Below are positions 53,490 to 62,494 of a DNA stretch of 64,000 nucleotides, piece after piece. Where the stretch lies: NCBI GenBank assembly GCA_963708245.1, contig OY970201.1, positions 5,022,001 to 5,086,000 on the forward strand. The letters are read 5' to 3'. Below the pieces are notes generated by a model. That model did not search any database and was not told where the DNA came from. It worked only from the letters and a program-made list of their open reading frames with translations. This stretch comes from CAVYXK01 sp963708245. GTDB taxonomy: Bacteria; Pseudomonadota; Alphaproteobacteria; Acetobacterales; Acetobacteraceae. How positions within the stretch are numbered: position 1 is the first letter of the stretch; every line of letters starts with the position of its first letter. A program made the position numbers and the translations under genes.

Positions 53490-53534
53490 AACCACTGACA
53501 TGGGGCGGCCCCAAAAGCCGCCCCTTCTGGTTAT
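53490..53534 (+). terminator. Intrinsic terminator-like hairpin
   Basis: GGGGCGGC (53502-53509), loop CCCAAAA, GCCGCCCC (53517-53524): 8 bp perfect stem. The flanks AACCA and TGGTT can extend it. The T-run is poor (TTCTGGTT). It ends the unit of the gene at 52832. Confidence 0.6.
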
Positions 53535-54054
53535 TCCAGGCCAGGGCGTGCCCCCTTGGGCGCCGCAAGCGGTGCCGGCAATCCTGATACCTGTCGATTG
53601 CGGTGCCGATGGCCCCAAAAACTAGGGAACATAGCGCGAAAACCGGCATTCTCCGCATCCAGAAAGCAAGCAAAATCAAGGTTCGCGGAGGGGAGCTACA
53701 CCTTGCCAAGGTTGGGGTCGAGGGTTCGACCCTTCGCCCGCTCCAAGAAAATCAAGAGCTTAGCAGGAAGCCAAAGTTTCCGTTCTTGTGCCACCGGCAC
53801 AGAAACACGGGTTCCGGCCCTGTCGTTCCATGTCCCGACTCACCCAGGCGCGGCTGCGCCCATCTCTCCGTTCATGCTGACCAATAGCCCGCACGTCGTC
53901 ATAGCGCGCGACCCGCGCCGGATCAGGTGTAAGCCGAAGAACCGACCGAAGGCTCCGGTCATCGTCGACGCACGAAAGGCGCCTGAAGTGTTGAAACGCT
54001 CTTGTATGCAATTTTCGGTTGCTTTTCACCTAAGCGTGTGCAACCTCGCTCAGC
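53535..54054. other. Island right boundary and adjoining non-coding DNA
   Basis: No gene is supported. It contains attR (53701-53745); the DNA from about 53750 on belongs to the chromosome proper. Frames covering it have unusual composition and no ribosome site. Confidence 0.45.
53701..53745 (+). repeat. attR: repeat of the tRNA-Gly 3' half
   Basis: 45 bp identical to 45817-45863 except for two missing bases (AT) in the T loop/stem. Weaker similarity reaches about 20 bp further upstream into the D arm. It is the right end of the island. Confidence 0.85.
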
Positions 54055-54648
54055 ATGGACCAACACGCTGGCGCCGTCGCTTTCTACGCGATGCACTTTT
54101 GTCAACTTTTAGGACTGAGTAGCGAAAATTCAGAGCAGGTGATCCATGCCGCATATTGGCACGACATCGGCAAATCAGGCATTGCCGAATTTATCTGGAA
54201 CAAGCCTACCGCCTTGAGCTGTGAGGAAGTGTCGCTCGCTCGAACTCACACCACGATCGGCGCTGACCGCTTGCGAGCGGCGGGACTCGTTTTTTGTGCG
54301 GAGGTCGCCCGTGCCCACCACGAATGCTGGGATGGGACTGGTTATCCAGATGGTCTCGCGGGAGAGGCCATTCCGACTGCAGCTCGAATTGTGAGCATTT
54401 GCGATGTTTATTCTGCGTTGAGAGAAGAACGGCCTTATAAGCAAACCTTATCGCATGACGACACCATGCGAGCTCTCTTGTATGGGGACAGTCGCGAGCA
54501 GACACGCCCAGGTATGTTCGACCCCGCTCTACTTCTGGCGTTCGGAAGGGAGCATCAGCGGTTGGCCGCCGCATTTCAGGAATGGCCCGATTCGATATTC
54601 GCGAAATCCAGCCGTATGAACCTGCGACAAACCAGCCGCGCCGCATAG
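54055..54648 (+). CDS. Stand-alone HD-GYP domain protein
   Basis: A 197-residue HD-GYP phosphodiesterase-type domain, which cleaves cyclic di-GMP in the active family members. Metal ligands are visible: AAYWHDIGK (HD), HTTIGADRL, HHECWDGTGYPDG (the GYP signature) and ICDVYSALREERPYK. There is no receiver or sensor domain. The usual first histidine of the family falls in MDQHAGAVAFY at the very N-terminus. No ribosome site precedes the ATG, and the gene lies just outside attR, so an N-terminal part may be lost. Confidence 0.72.
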   Translation: MDQHAGAVAFYAMHFCQLLGLSSENSEQVIHAAYWHDIGKSGIAEFIWNKPTALSCEEVSLARTHTTIGADRLRAAGLVFCAEVARAHHECWDGTGYPDGLAGEAIPTAARIVSICDVYSALREERPYKQTLSHDDTMRALLYGDSREQTRPGMFDPALLLAFGREHQRLAAAFQEWPDSIFAKSSRMNLRQTSRAA

Positions 54649-54966
54649 CAGAGTTGAGGCGGTGGAGGCGGAGATTACGGGGTTAGTGGCGAGCTTTGAG
54701 GCGTTGTAGGGACAACGCGTGAAGCGGCAGATTGCAGTCGCATAGGGCGTAGGCCCCGGCCAAGTCGCCCCAGTGCGGTTGCGTCCGCCCTCTGCCACCC
54801 CATGCAGGGCAGTACGCCGGCTCCAGGGATCGGCGGCTTGGCGTCGTGCCGCGTCCGCGACGTGGTGGCGCTCAGATAAAACGGGTCCAGTGGAGGCATT
54901 GAAAACTGATCCCTGTCGGAGCCCGCTCTTGCCCTTCCCCCGATTGCTGGTACCTCACCCCCACCC
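54649..54966. other. Intergenic stretch upstream of hisZ
   Basis: 318 bp. Just after 54649 a short frame (VEAEITGLVASFEAL) ends in a stop and may be a gene remnant. Otherwise nothing is supported and no promoter is convincing. Confidence 0.35.
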
Positions 54967-56148
54967 ATGAGCGACGACCTTCCCAACCACAAGGCACTGT
55001 TGCCCGCTGGCCTGCGCGACCTGCTGCCACCTGACGCTGAAACCGAGGCGGCTGCCGTCGAAACGTTGATGGAAGTGTTCGCCGCCCATGGCTACCAGCG
55101 AGTCAAACCGCCGCTTCTGGAATTCGAGGACAGCCTGCTTGCCGGATCTGGGGCCGCGGTGGCCGAGCAGACGTTCCGGCTGATGGACCCGGACAGCCAG
55201 CGGATGATGGGCCTGCGCGCCGACACCACCCCGCAGGTCGCACGCATCGCCACCACGCGCCTCGCCGGCGCCCCCCGGCCGCTGCGCCTGTCTTATGCCG
55301 GGCAGTGCCTGCGCGTCCGCGGCACCCAGCTAGCGCCGAACCGGCAGATCGCCCAGGCGGGGATCGAGTTGATCGGCAGCGACTCGCACGCCGCCGACGC
55401 CGAGATGGTGCTGGTGGGCGCCGAGGCACTGGCCGCCCTCGGCCTGAACCGGGTCAGCTTCGACCTGACCCTGCCCACCCTGACGCCGGTGCTGATCGAC
55501 CATGCCGACATCGGGGGGCAAGGCCGGACAGCATTGGCGCACGCCCTCGATCGCAAGGACGCCGCGGCGGTGGCCCGCCACGGCGGCCCGCTGGCCCCTA
55601 CCCTGACCGAGCTGCTGTTCGCCGCCGGTCCTGCGGATCGGGCGCTCGCCGCCCTGGCCGCCGTGCCGCTGCCCGCGCCGGCCCGCGCGCTTGCCAACCG
55701 GCTGGCCGAGGTGGTCGCAGCGATCAGGCAACGGGCCGCCGGCCTGCGCCTGACTATCGATCCAGTCGAGTTCCGCGGCTTCCGCTACGAGACCGGCGTG
55801 TCTCTGACCATCTTTGCCGCGGGCCGTACCGGCGAGCTGGGGCGCGCCGGTCGCTACCTCTGTGGCGAGGCCGAGCCGGCGACTGGCCTTACCCTCTACC
55901 CCGACGCCATCCTGCTGGCCGCCCCTCCAAAACCGGCGCGCCCACGCCTCTTTGTGCCGGCGGACGCTGACCCCGCCGAGGCGGCGCAGTTCCGGCGCCT
56001 CGGCTACGCCACGATCGCGGCGCTGACCGAGGCCGGAGACGCTGCCGAGGCCCGCCGCCTGGACTGTACCCACATCCTGCGAGACGGCCAGGCCATCTGG
56101 CTTTCCCCTCCCCTCGCGGGAGGGGCCAGGGGAGGGGGGACAAGCTAA
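54967..56148 (+). CDS. hisZ: ATP phosphoribosyltransferase regulatory subunit
   Basis: A 393-residue class II HisRS-like protein that binds and regulates the short HisG in histidine synthesis. Features: LPAGLRDLLPPDAETEAAAVETLMEVF at the start and the HisRS-like motif-2 region GLRADTTPQVARIATTRLA. The last about 15 codons (LSPPLAGGARGGGTS) lie in a palindromic repeat and are not conserved protein. purA begins three bases after its stop, the usual alphaproteobacterial arrangement. HisG itself is not in the window. Confidence 0.9.
   Translation: MSDDLPNHKALLPAGLRDLLPPDAETEAAAVETLMEVFAAHGYQRVKPPLLEFEDSLLAGSGAAVAEQTFRLMDPDSQRMMGLRADTTPQVARIATTRLAGAPRPLRLSYAGQCLRVRGTQLAPNRQIAQAGIELIGSDSHAADAEMVLVGAEALAALGLNRVSFDLTLPTLTPVLIDHADIGGQGRTALAHALDRKDAAAVARHGGPLAPTLTELLFAAGPADRALAALAAVPLPAPARALANRLAEVVAAIRQRAAGLRLTIDPVEFRGFRYETGVSLTIFAAGRTGELGRAGRYLCGEAEPATGLTLYPDAILLAAPPKPARPRLFVPADADPAEAAQFRRLGYATIAALTEAGDAAEARRLDCTHILRDGQAIWLSPPLAGGARGGGTS
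56105..56125. repeat. REP-like palindrome at the hisZ 3' end
   Basis: CCCCTCCC (56105-56112) and GGGAGGGG (56118-56125) around CTCGC, followed by CCAGGGGAGGGGGG. It lies inside the coding sequence just before the stop, so the repeat supplies the hisZ C-terminus. Confidence 0.6.
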
Positions 56149-56151
56149 ACA

Positions 56152-57441
56152 ATGGGGAATGTTGCAGTGATCGGCGCTCAATGGGGCGACGAGGGCAAAG
56201 GCAAGGTCGTGGACTGGCTCGCCAGCCGTGCCGGCGTCGTCGTGCGCTTCCAGGGCGGGCACAATGCCGGCCACACGCTGGTAGTCGGCAACCAGACCTA
56301 CCGCCTGTCCCTGCTGCCCTCCGGACTGGTGCGCGGCAAGCTCGGAATCATCGGCAATGGCGTCGTGATCGATCCCGAGGCGCTGCTGCAAGAGATCGAC
56401 CGCGTCCGTGCCCAAGGGCTGGCGGTCACGCCTGAGACCCTTCGTATCGCTGACAACGCCCCCCTGATCCTGCCGCTGCATCCGGCGCTCGATCGCGCAC
56501 GCGAGGCGGCACGTGGCGAGCGCCGGATCGGCACGACCGGGCGGGGCATCGGCCCGGCCTATGAGGACAAAGTGGCACGCCGCGCCATCCGGGTCGGAGA
56601 CCTGGCGGAACCGGAGACGGTCGATGCCAAGCTCGACGAGCTGCTGCTGCACCACAACACGCTGCTCGCCGGGCTGGGCGCGCCAACGTTTGCGAAGCCC
56701 GCTTTGCGGGCGAAGCTGCTCGATCTGGCGCCGCAGATCCTCCCCTTCGCCGAGCCGGTCTGGGAGCGGCTGGATGTGGCGAACCGCGCCGGCGCGCGGA
56801 TCCTGTTCGAGGGCGCCCAAGCGGTGATGCTAGACGTGGATCACGGCACCTACCCCTTCGTGACCAGCAGCAACACCGTGGCCGCGACGGCAGCCTCTGG
56901 CGCCGGCATCGGGCCTCGCGCGGTCGGGTTCGTGCTCGGCATCGCCAAGGCGTACACCACCCGCGTCGGTTCCGGCCCATTCCCCACCGAGCTGACCGAT
57001 GCGACCGGCACTCTGCTGGGTGATCGCGGGCACGAATACGGTACGGTCACCGGCCGGCGACGCCGCTGCGGCTGGTTCGACGCAGTATTGGTCCGTCAGG
57101 CGGTGAAGGTTGGGGGTATCGACGGGCTGGCGCTGACCAAGCTCGACGTGCTGGACGGGCTACGGGAGCTGAAGCTCTGCACCGGCTACCGGCTGCGGGG
57201 CGAACTCCTGCGCCGGCTGCCCGCCAGCCCCGGCGCGCAGGCCGCGGTCGAACCCGAATACGAGACGTTGGACGGCTGGACCGGTTCAACCCGCGGCGCC
57301 CGCTCCTGGGGGCAGTTGCCGGCTGCGGCAATCAAGTATGTCCGCCGGATCGAGGAACTGGTCGAGGCTCCCGTCACCCTGCTGTCCACCAGCCCGGAGC
57401 GCGACGACACGATCCTGATGCGCGACCCCTTCGAGCCTTAG
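56152..57441 (+). CDS. purA: Adenylosuccinate synthetase
   Basis: A 429-residue GTP-dependent enzyme joining IMP and aspartate in AMP synthesis. Catalytic residues keep E. coli numbering: Asp13 in WGDEGKGK and His41 in GGHNAGHT; later [23 protein letters not shown] and the GTP-binding [10 protein letters not shown] are present. It starts three bases after hisZ and is its operon partner. Confidence 0.96.
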   Translation: MGNVAVIGAQWGDEGKGKVVDWLASRAGVVVRFQGGHNAGHTLVVGNQTYRLSLLPSGLVRGKLGIIGNGVVIDPEALLQEIDRVRAQGLAVTPETLRIADNAPLILPLHPALDRAREAARGERRIGTTGRGIGPAYEDKVARRAIRVGDLAEPETVDAKLDELLLHHNTLLAGLGAPTFAKPALRAKLLDLAPQILPFAEPVWERLDVANRAGARILFEGAQAVMLDVDHGTYPFVTSSNTVAATAASGAGIGPRAVGFVLGIAKAYTTRVGSGPFPTELTDATGTLLGDRGHEYGTVTGRRRRCGWFDAVLVRQAVKVGGIDGLALTKLDVLDGLRELKLCTGYRLRGELLRRLPASPGAQAAVEPEYETLDGWTGSTRGARSWGQLPAAAIKYVRRIEELVEAPVTLLSTSPERDDTILMRDPFEP

Positions 57442-57447
57442 CGCCTC

Positions 57448-57465
57448 CCCCCGCCCTTGCGGGGG
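57448..57465 (+). terminator. Hairpin downstream of purA
   Basis: CCCCCGC-CCTT-GCGGGGG, 7 bp perfect, six bases after the purA stop. No T-run follows, so it may be a REP-like element rather than a true terminator. Confidence 0.4.
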
Positions 57466-57606
57466 TAGGAGCCGCGGGATCGAAGTCTCCAGACCGCTGC
57501 TGGTACAGCGCTTCCATGGAACGACTCCTATCGGGGTCTATCCGACACGACCTCGGCGACCCACGGCGGGACCGGGGCAATAGGCTTGTTTCATGGAATC
57601 GCTGCA

Positions 57607-58668
57607 CTAGTCCGCGTTGGCCCGTTCCAACTCCTCCGCCGTGATACCGAGCTTGCCGGCAGCCTCCCGGACCTGCTCCCACGTGCGGTCGTCGACCGGG
57701 ATCCCGGCCGCGCGAGCAGCGGCGGCGCGGCGTTCCGGCTCGCCCGGCAACAGGATCTCCTCGAAACCCGGAGCCGTGCGAGCCGAGCGAATATGCGCCT
57801 TGGTCGCCTCGATCCCCGCCAGGAGCTCGGCACTGCTCCCCAGCCGAGAGACATCGATCAGCACCGCGAACAGGCTGTTCAGAATGCCGCCCTTGCGCGG
57901 CTCCTCAGTGCGCTGCCCACCGGCTATTGCTCCGGCCATGATCTCGCACATCACGGCGAGGCCGGAGCCCTTGTGCCGGCCGAAGGTCAGCAGAGCGCCG
58001 GTGTGGTCGTCGATGAAGCCGGTCGGATCGTCCGTGGGCTGGCCGTCGGCATCGATCAGGCAACCATCCGGTACCTCGAGGCCCTTATTACGGGCCACGC
58101 GCGCCTTGCCGGCCGCGATCGTGGTCGTGGCCATGTCGAGCAGGAGCGATGGGCCGTCCTCGCCCGGCACTGCGGTGACGAACGGGTTGGTGCCGAGCCG
58201 AGCCTCGGCGCAGCCCCAGGGCGCAGCGACATCGCGATGGTCGGCAACGTTGACGTAGGCGATGAACGCCATGCCTTCGGCCGCCGCCAGCTCGCCATAC
58301 GTGCCGGCCCGACCGATATGCGAGCTGTTGCGCAGACCGAGGACGCAGGCGCCCAGCTCGCGCGCCCGGGCGGCGGCTCGGCGCACCGCCTCGGACGCCA
58401 TGCGCTGGCCGAAGCCGCGGCCGGCGTCCAGCACCAGCAGCGCGCCGAAATCGAGCACCGTTCGCAGCGTCTGGTTCGGTACCAGCAGCCCGTCCTCCAG
58501 CAGTCGCACATAGCCCGGCAGCATGCCGACCCCGTGGCTGTCGTGGCCGGCAAGGTTGGCGCGCACGAGGTGGTCGGCGACGGCTTCGGTCTCGGCCGGG
58601 TCGCTGCCCATGCGGCGGACGATCAGGCTGATCGTGGCGTGCAGCTTATCGGGGGTGATGATCGGCAT
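57607..58668 (-). CDS. Malate/L-lactate dehydrogenase family oxidoreductase (Ldh_2)
   Basis: A 353-residue NAD(P)-dependent oxidoreductase of the Ldh_2/YlbC/ComC family. Typical signs are DSHGVGMLPGYVRLLEDG, NSSHIGRAGTYGELAA and ATTTIAAGKARVARNKG. The substrate is a 2-hydroxy acid (malate, lactate, sulfolactate or ureidoglycolate); the sequence cannot decide. Start MPIITPDKL at 58668 is chosen over 58698. It converges with purA and has no obvious operon partner. Confidence 0.87.
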   Translation of the reverse strand: MPIITPDKLHATISLIVRRMGSDPAETEAVADHLVRANLAGHDSHGVGMLPGYVRLLEDGLLVPNQTLRTVLDFGALLVLDAGRGFGQRMASEAVRRAAARARELGACVLGLRNSSHIGRAGTYGELAAAEGMAFIAYVNVADHRDVAAPWGCAEARLGTNPFVTAVPGEDGPSLLLDMATTTIAAGKARVARNKGLEVPDGCLIDADGQPTDDPTGFIDDHTGALLTFGRHKGSGLAVMCEIMAGAIAGGQRTEEPRKGGILNSLFAVLIDVSRLGSSAELLAGIEATKAHIRSARTAPGFEEILLPGEPERRAAAARAAGIPVDDRTWEQVREAAGKLGITAEELERANAD

Positions 58669-58698
58669 GGATGCGGGGCGACCTCCGTGCTGATACAA

Positions 58699-58973
58699 GC
58701 GCCGATCGCGGCCGCTTGCAAAATCTACCTCTCCCGCTTGCGGTTACGGCGGTCGCACACCTTCGAAACGATCGCCGACAAGCGACGCTGTCCCGCGCGG
58801 AGGTGCCCGGAAAGGGCTCACAAGGAGAACCGCACAGAGGCCACGGAGCACCACCGACATCGTCATAGGGTTTGGATCACGTGGCGAGATAATCTCAAAG
58901 GAAACCACGGATTACGCTGACGGACGCAGATGGTGCGTGGTCAGGTGAGGGTTCTGGCACGGTGAGGAGCGCT
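58699..58973. other. Intergenic stretch with a half repeat
   Basis: ACCTCTCCCGC recurs at about 58730 without its opposite arm, a decayed copy of the element at 34655. No gene is supported. Confidence 0.4.
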
Positions 58974-59639
58974 TCAATGTAGTCGTCGTCGGGGGAGGCC
59001 TAAGGAGATGTTGTCGGGCAACGGCCCCATCAGGCGGATCAGCCCGGCCCTGTGCGGATAGATGGCTGCGTATTGCTCGGTCGTGGCGAGGGGGGCGGGC
59101 CGCGGTTCGTTCACCGGCTCGGGTTCCGGTTGCGGCTCGGACGCCGGCGACGGTGGCTCGGCAATCGATGCGGGCGCCTGGCGTGACAGCGCCTGTGCCA
59201 TCAGGCCGATGGCGCAATGCTCGGTCCAGGCAGCGCGGTCGCGGGTTTCACTGTCCGCTTCGAGCTTCTGTCGGGCTGCCTGCATGCGCAGCAGTAACCG
59301 CAGCGCACTCTGTGCCTGGCGCATCATGGAATTGGCCTGGGCGCGGCATTTCAGTGTCCCCAGCAGCGACATTTCGGGCTGCTGGGCGAGACGCAGCCAC
59401 TCCTTCCACTGCTCGGAGGCAGCGACATGGAGTACGGCGAGATCGGCCTCGGCGGCATTGGCCGGGTGCAGAGCAGCGATTCTGGCGATGACGGCATGGT
59501 CTCGCTGGGCCAGATCTTCGGGGCTGTCAGTGAGCGGCGGCGGCAGCGTGAGGAGCAGCATGTGGATGAGTTGGTAGTACACGTCGGCCTGGAGTTGGTC
59601 GGCGAAGTTGGAGTGGTTTGGTGCGGGGTTAGTAAGCAT
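58974..59639 (-). CDS. Hypothetical protein
   Basis: A 221-residue protein from ATG 59639 (an upstream start at 59675 is open). Residues 10-140 are mainly helical (NHSNFADQLQADVYYQLIHMLLL, MMRQAQSALRLLLRMQAARQKLEAD); then a Pro/Glu-rich linker (EPPSPASEPQPEPEPV) and a short tail. No domain recognised. It lies alone between the dehydrogenase and the ATP synthase operon. Confidence 0.5.
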   Translation of the reverse strand: MLTNPAPNHSNFADQLQADVYYQLIHMLLLTLPPPLTDSPEDLAQRDHAVIARIAALHPANAAEADLAVLHVAASEQWKEWLRLAQQPEMSLLGTLKCRAQANSMMRQAQSALRLLLRMQAARQKLEADSETRDRAAWTEHCAIGLMAQALSRQAPASIAEPPSPASEPQPEPEPVNEPRPAPLATTEQYAAIYPHRAGLIRLMGPLPDNISLGLPRRRLH

Positions 59640-59842
59640 GATGGGGTCTATACCGTCAATGGTCCTCCATGTCAAGTGTTATTGTGGTTGTCGGAAGGGC
59701 GGCCCCGGATCAACTCCGAGGCAGCTTTTGGTCTGTTTCGCAGCCCGCGCCAAGTATGGCGCGCGTCCGCGCCGCCCGTGCAGCCGCCTCTATCGCCAGT
59801 GCGCCCACAAAGTCGTGCTCAGAAACTGGGTCAAGCGTCCGG

Positions 59843-60337
59843 TCAGGCCGCCCGCAGTGCCGCCGGAAGCTGGCTGATCGCACGGTCGATCAGCCGGGCA
59901 TCCGCCGCCGGGGCCAGACCCTCCGCGATCACCTGGCGGGCGGCTTCCGTCGCCACTTCGGCGGCGGTGATTCGGACCTCGTCCACGGCGGCCTTCTCAG
60001 CCGAGGCGATGCGGGCCACCGCCATCTCTTCACGCCGTTGCGCGGCGGCTCTTGCCTCCTCGGCTGCGGCAGCCGCCAGCCGCTCTGCCTGAACCTTGGC
60101 GCCGGCTATCAACTCCTGCGCCTCCTTCAGGGCGGCTTCGCGGCGCTGTTCCGCGTCCCGCAGCATCCGTTGCGCCTCTTCGCGCAACCGCGCCGCCTCC
60201 TCCAACTCGCGGCGGACCGCCGCCGCCCGGGCATCGAGTAGCCCGGCGACCGCCTGCCACAGCCGCTTGCCGAAAATCACGAAGAACAGGACGAACGAAA
60301 TCGCCACCCAGGTCCGCGACTCGGTCCAGAACTCCAT
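59843..60337 (-). CDS. atpF: F0F1 ATP synthase subunit b
   Basis: A 164-residue peripheral-stalk subunit: N-terminal membrane helix (VAISFVLFFVIFGKRLW) and a long Ala/Glu/Arg-rich coiled coil. GGAGG precedes the ATG strongly. The last gene of the F0 operon; with b' it forms the heterodimeric stalk. Confidence 0.92.
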   Translation of the reverse strand: MEFWTESRTWVAISFVLFFVIFGKRLWQAVAGLLDARAAAVRRELEEAARLREEAQRMLRDAEQRREAALKEAQELIAGAKVQAERLAAAAAEEARAAAQRREEMAVARIASAEKAAVDEVRITAAEVATEAARQVIAEGLAPAADARLIDRAISQLPAALRAA

Positions 60338-60349
60338 GACGGCCTCCGC

Positions 60350-60937
60350 TCAGCTCGCCTCGCGCGCGGCCAGAACGGCGCCGATCGCGTGCTCCAGCCG
60401 GCCCGGCTCGGGCGGCCCGCCGGTCAGTCGCGCGACGACCGTCGCCGCGGTCTCGGTCGCGACCTCGCGCAAGGCCTGTGTGGCCGCCTGGCGGGCCGCA
60501 TGGATGCGTTCCTCCGCCTGATGAAGCTGCGCCTCCAGCCGCGCGTTCAGCTCCGCCGCCTGAGCCGCGGCCTTCTGCTGGGCGGCCTCCAACGCAGCGT
60601 TGATCGAGGCCTGTGACTCTGCCCGCGCCCGGGCAATCGCCTGGGTCATCTCCGCAACCGAGCGGTCCGCCGCCTCCTTCGCCGTCCGTGCTGTCTCCAG
60701 ATCGGCGGCGATCGCCGCGGCGCGACGCTCCAACACGCTGGCCACCTGCGGCAGGCCCCAGAGCCAGCACAGCAGAAGGAACACGATGAAGATGATCGCC
60801 CCCCACCACACCTGCGCCAGGGTCAGCGGGTCGGCGAAGTTGAGCTGCGGCATACCCTGCGCCATCGCCACGGTGGGCACGCCAACCAAACCCACCGCTG
60901 CGAGCGGCACGATCAGACGGGCGGGCGCTCGGCCCAT
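60350..60937 (-). CDS. F0F1 ATP synthase subunit b'
   Basis: A 195-residue second stalk subunit, with an N-terminal signal-like segment and membrane helix (IIFIVFLLLCWLWGLP) and a coiled coil (LEARLHQAEERIHAARQAATQAL-type repeats). In alphaproteobacteria b' pairs with b. It is 12 bp upstream of atpF and five bases after atpE. Confidence 0.9.
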   Translation of the reverse strand: MGRAPARLIVPLAAVGLVGVPTVAMAQGMPQLNFADPLTLAQVWWGAIIFIVFLLLCWLWGLPQVASVLERRAAAIAADLETARTAKEAADRSVAEMTQAIARARAESQASINAALEAAQQKAAAQAAELNARLEAQLHQAEERIHAARQAATQALREVATETAATVVARLTGGPPEPGRLEHAIGAVLAAREAS

Positions 60938-60942
60938 GGCGA

Positions 60943-61167
60943 TCAGACGAACAGGATGATGAACGCGATGACCAGCGCGTAGAGCGCCACCGCCTCGGTC
61001 AGCGCAAAGCCCAGGATCGCGAGGCCGAAGACGCGGTCACGCGATGCCGGGTTACGCGCGACGCTGTTCACCAGGGCGGCGAAGATGTACCCGATGCCGG
61101 CACCCACGCCGGACAGCGCGATAACGGCGAGGCCCGCACCAATCTGCTTGGCCGAAGCAAGATCCAT
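60943..61167 (-). CDS. atpE: F0F1 ATP synthase subunit c
   Basis: A 74-residue two-helix proteolipid of the rotor ring. The proton-carrying carboxylate is Glu58 in [10 protein letters not shown]; helix 1 has the glycine pattern SGVGAGIGY. Start [10 protein letters not shown] at 61167 matches the family; a longer frame is rejected. Confidence 0.95.
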   Translation of the reverse strand: MDLASAKQIGAGLAVIALSGVGAGIGYIFAALVNSVARNPASRDRVFGLAILGFALTEAVALYALVIAFIILFV

Positions 61168-61231
61168 ATCCCGTTTCCTTTCTGTACGTCCGGTTGTGCC
61201 GGGCGGGGGCCCGGACATCTCTGTGGAAGGG

Positions 61232-61984
61232 TTAGTGCAAGTGCACCGCGTCATGCAGGTAGATGCAGGTCAGGATCGCGAACACATAGGCCTGCAGTAC
61301 GGCGACCAGAATCTCGAAGCCGATCAGCAAGACATTGACCCCAAGTGCGAACGCCGCCGGCAACAGTCCAAGCAGACCGGCCGCCCCCAGCATCACCACA
61401 AATGCGCCGAACACCTCCAGCATCACGTGCCCGGCCATCATGTTGGCGAATAGCCGGACCGACAGCGAGATGATGCGCGAGAGATAGGACAGCACCTCAA
61501 TCGGCACCAGCAGCGGCAGCAGCAACTTGGGCACGCCCTGCGGCACGAAATAGCTGAAGAAATGCAGCTTGTTGATCCACAGGCCGACGAACGTGACCAT
61601 GATGATCACCACCAGGGTCAGCGCCAGCGTGACCGCGATATGGCTGGTGAAGGTGAAGAAATACGGCCAGACGCCGGCCAGGTTTCCGATCAGGATGAAC
61701 AGGAACAGCGTGAAGACGAACGGAAAGAATCGTTTACCCTCCGGCCCGATCGTTTCTACGCACATGTTATAGGTGAATTCGTAGATCATCTCCGCCGCGG
61801 CCTGCAGCCGGCCGGGCACCATGGCGCGCGGGCGCATGCCAAGCCATAGCAGCAGCAGCGTCAACACCATCGCTGCCAGCATCATCACGTTGGACTGGCT
61901 GAACTCAAGCGTCCGCCCGATCTCGCCGAACGCCGGGTGGAGTTCGAACTGGCTTAGTGCGTCGATGTGGCCCGGTGTCGCCAA
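61232..61984 (-). CDS. atpB: F0F1 ATP synthase subunit a
   Basis: A 250-residue membrane subunit carrying the proton half-channels. The essential arginine is in [14 protein letters not shown], and the C-terminal [21 protein letters not shown] is diagnostic. The start appears to be TTG at 61984, with GGGGAC upstream; no ATG lies nearby. A 64 bp gap separates it from atpE. Confidence 0.93.
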   Translation of the reverse strand: MATPGHIDALSQFELHPAFGEIGRTLEFSQSNVMMLAAMVLTLLLLWLGMRPRAMVPGRLQAAAEMIYEFTYNMCVETIGPEGKRFFPFVFTLFLFILIGNLAGVWPYFFTFTSHIAVTLALTLVVIIMVTFVGLWINKLHFFSYFVPQGVPKLLLPLLVPIEVLSYLSRIISLSVRLFANMMAGHVMLEVFGAFVVMLGAAGLLGLLPAAFALGVNVLLIGFEILVAVLQAYVFAILTCIYLHDAVHLH

Positions 61985-61996
61985 CTCACTAGTCCC

Positions 61997-62386
61997 CTAA
62001 CGCCTGTCAGTCCGTGAGCGACGCACCCCCCGGTGCCCTGATCGGGGCGGCGGGCTGCCGTCTTGCCGTGTCTTCCCGGAGGGCCCTTGCCGAGGCGCGA
62101 ACTCGCGCCAGACATTCAGCACGCCGGCCGCGCCCCCCAACGGAACGAAGGCGATGAGGAAGATCGGCTTGGTACCGAGTAGCCAATCCAAGCCCCAGCC
62201 GATGGCACACGCCACCGCCAGCGCGCAGACAAGCTCCAGCCCGACTCGCAGCCCGATCCCCAACGCGGAGGGCTCCTGGTCCGGCTCTCCGCCCGACGCC
62301 GACTGCCCGGGCTCAAGCCCCTGCCGTTCGCGCGCAGCGCGTAACCGCTCGTCGAAGGACGGCCCGCTGCCTTCTTCCTCGCTCAT
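61997..62386 (-). CDS. atpI: AtpI/AtpZ-type ATP synthase accessory protein
   Basis: A 129-residue protein with an acidic N-terminus (MSEEEGSGPSFDERL) and two membrane helices (VGLELVCALAVACAIGWGL and PIFLIAFVPLGGAAGVLNVW). AtpI helps c-ring assembly. Start 62386 (GGAGCGG upstream) is preferred over a TTG at 62401. It heads the F0 operon. Confidence 0.85.
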   Translation of the reverse strand: MSEEEGSGPSFDERLRAARERQGLEPGQSASGGEPDQEPSALGIGLRVGLELVCALAVACAIGWGLDWLLGTKPIFLIAFVPLGGAAGVLNVWREFAPRQGPSGKTRQDGSPPPRSGHRGVRRSRTDRR

Positions 62387-62494
62387 ATCCGCTCCAGGCA
62401 AGTCGCCTTGCCGGAAGGCGGGCGCTTGCTAGCGGTGGGGTCATCCGGTGTCAAGAAAGGGTGAACCCATCGGACTTGGGCTTCGCCGGCGCGG

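Larger units (their letters stand above)
45817..53745. mobile_element. Decayed integrative island in tRNA-Gly(GCC)
   Basis: About 7.9 kb between the tRNA 3' half and its repeat. Contents: broken integrase next to the tRNA, excisionase-like HTH gene, tiny genes at 47.4-48.4 kb, a TIR-like operon split by an IS3 element, and a solitary gene at 52832. Base composition is visibly lower in GC than the core on both sides. The integrase damage and the two-base loss in the right repeat indicate the island is fixed. Confidence 0.82.

Noticed and set aside
53556..54122. 188-residue frame across attR
   Set aside because: It reads through the tRNA-derived repeat, has poor codon use and no ribosome site.
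55330..56820. 496-residue minus-strand frame opposite hisZ and purA
   Set aside because: Spans two genuine genes in antisense and has no protein-like features.
57586..58920. 444-residue plus-strand frame opposite the dehydrogenase
   Set aside because: Antisense mirror of the Ldh_2-family gene.
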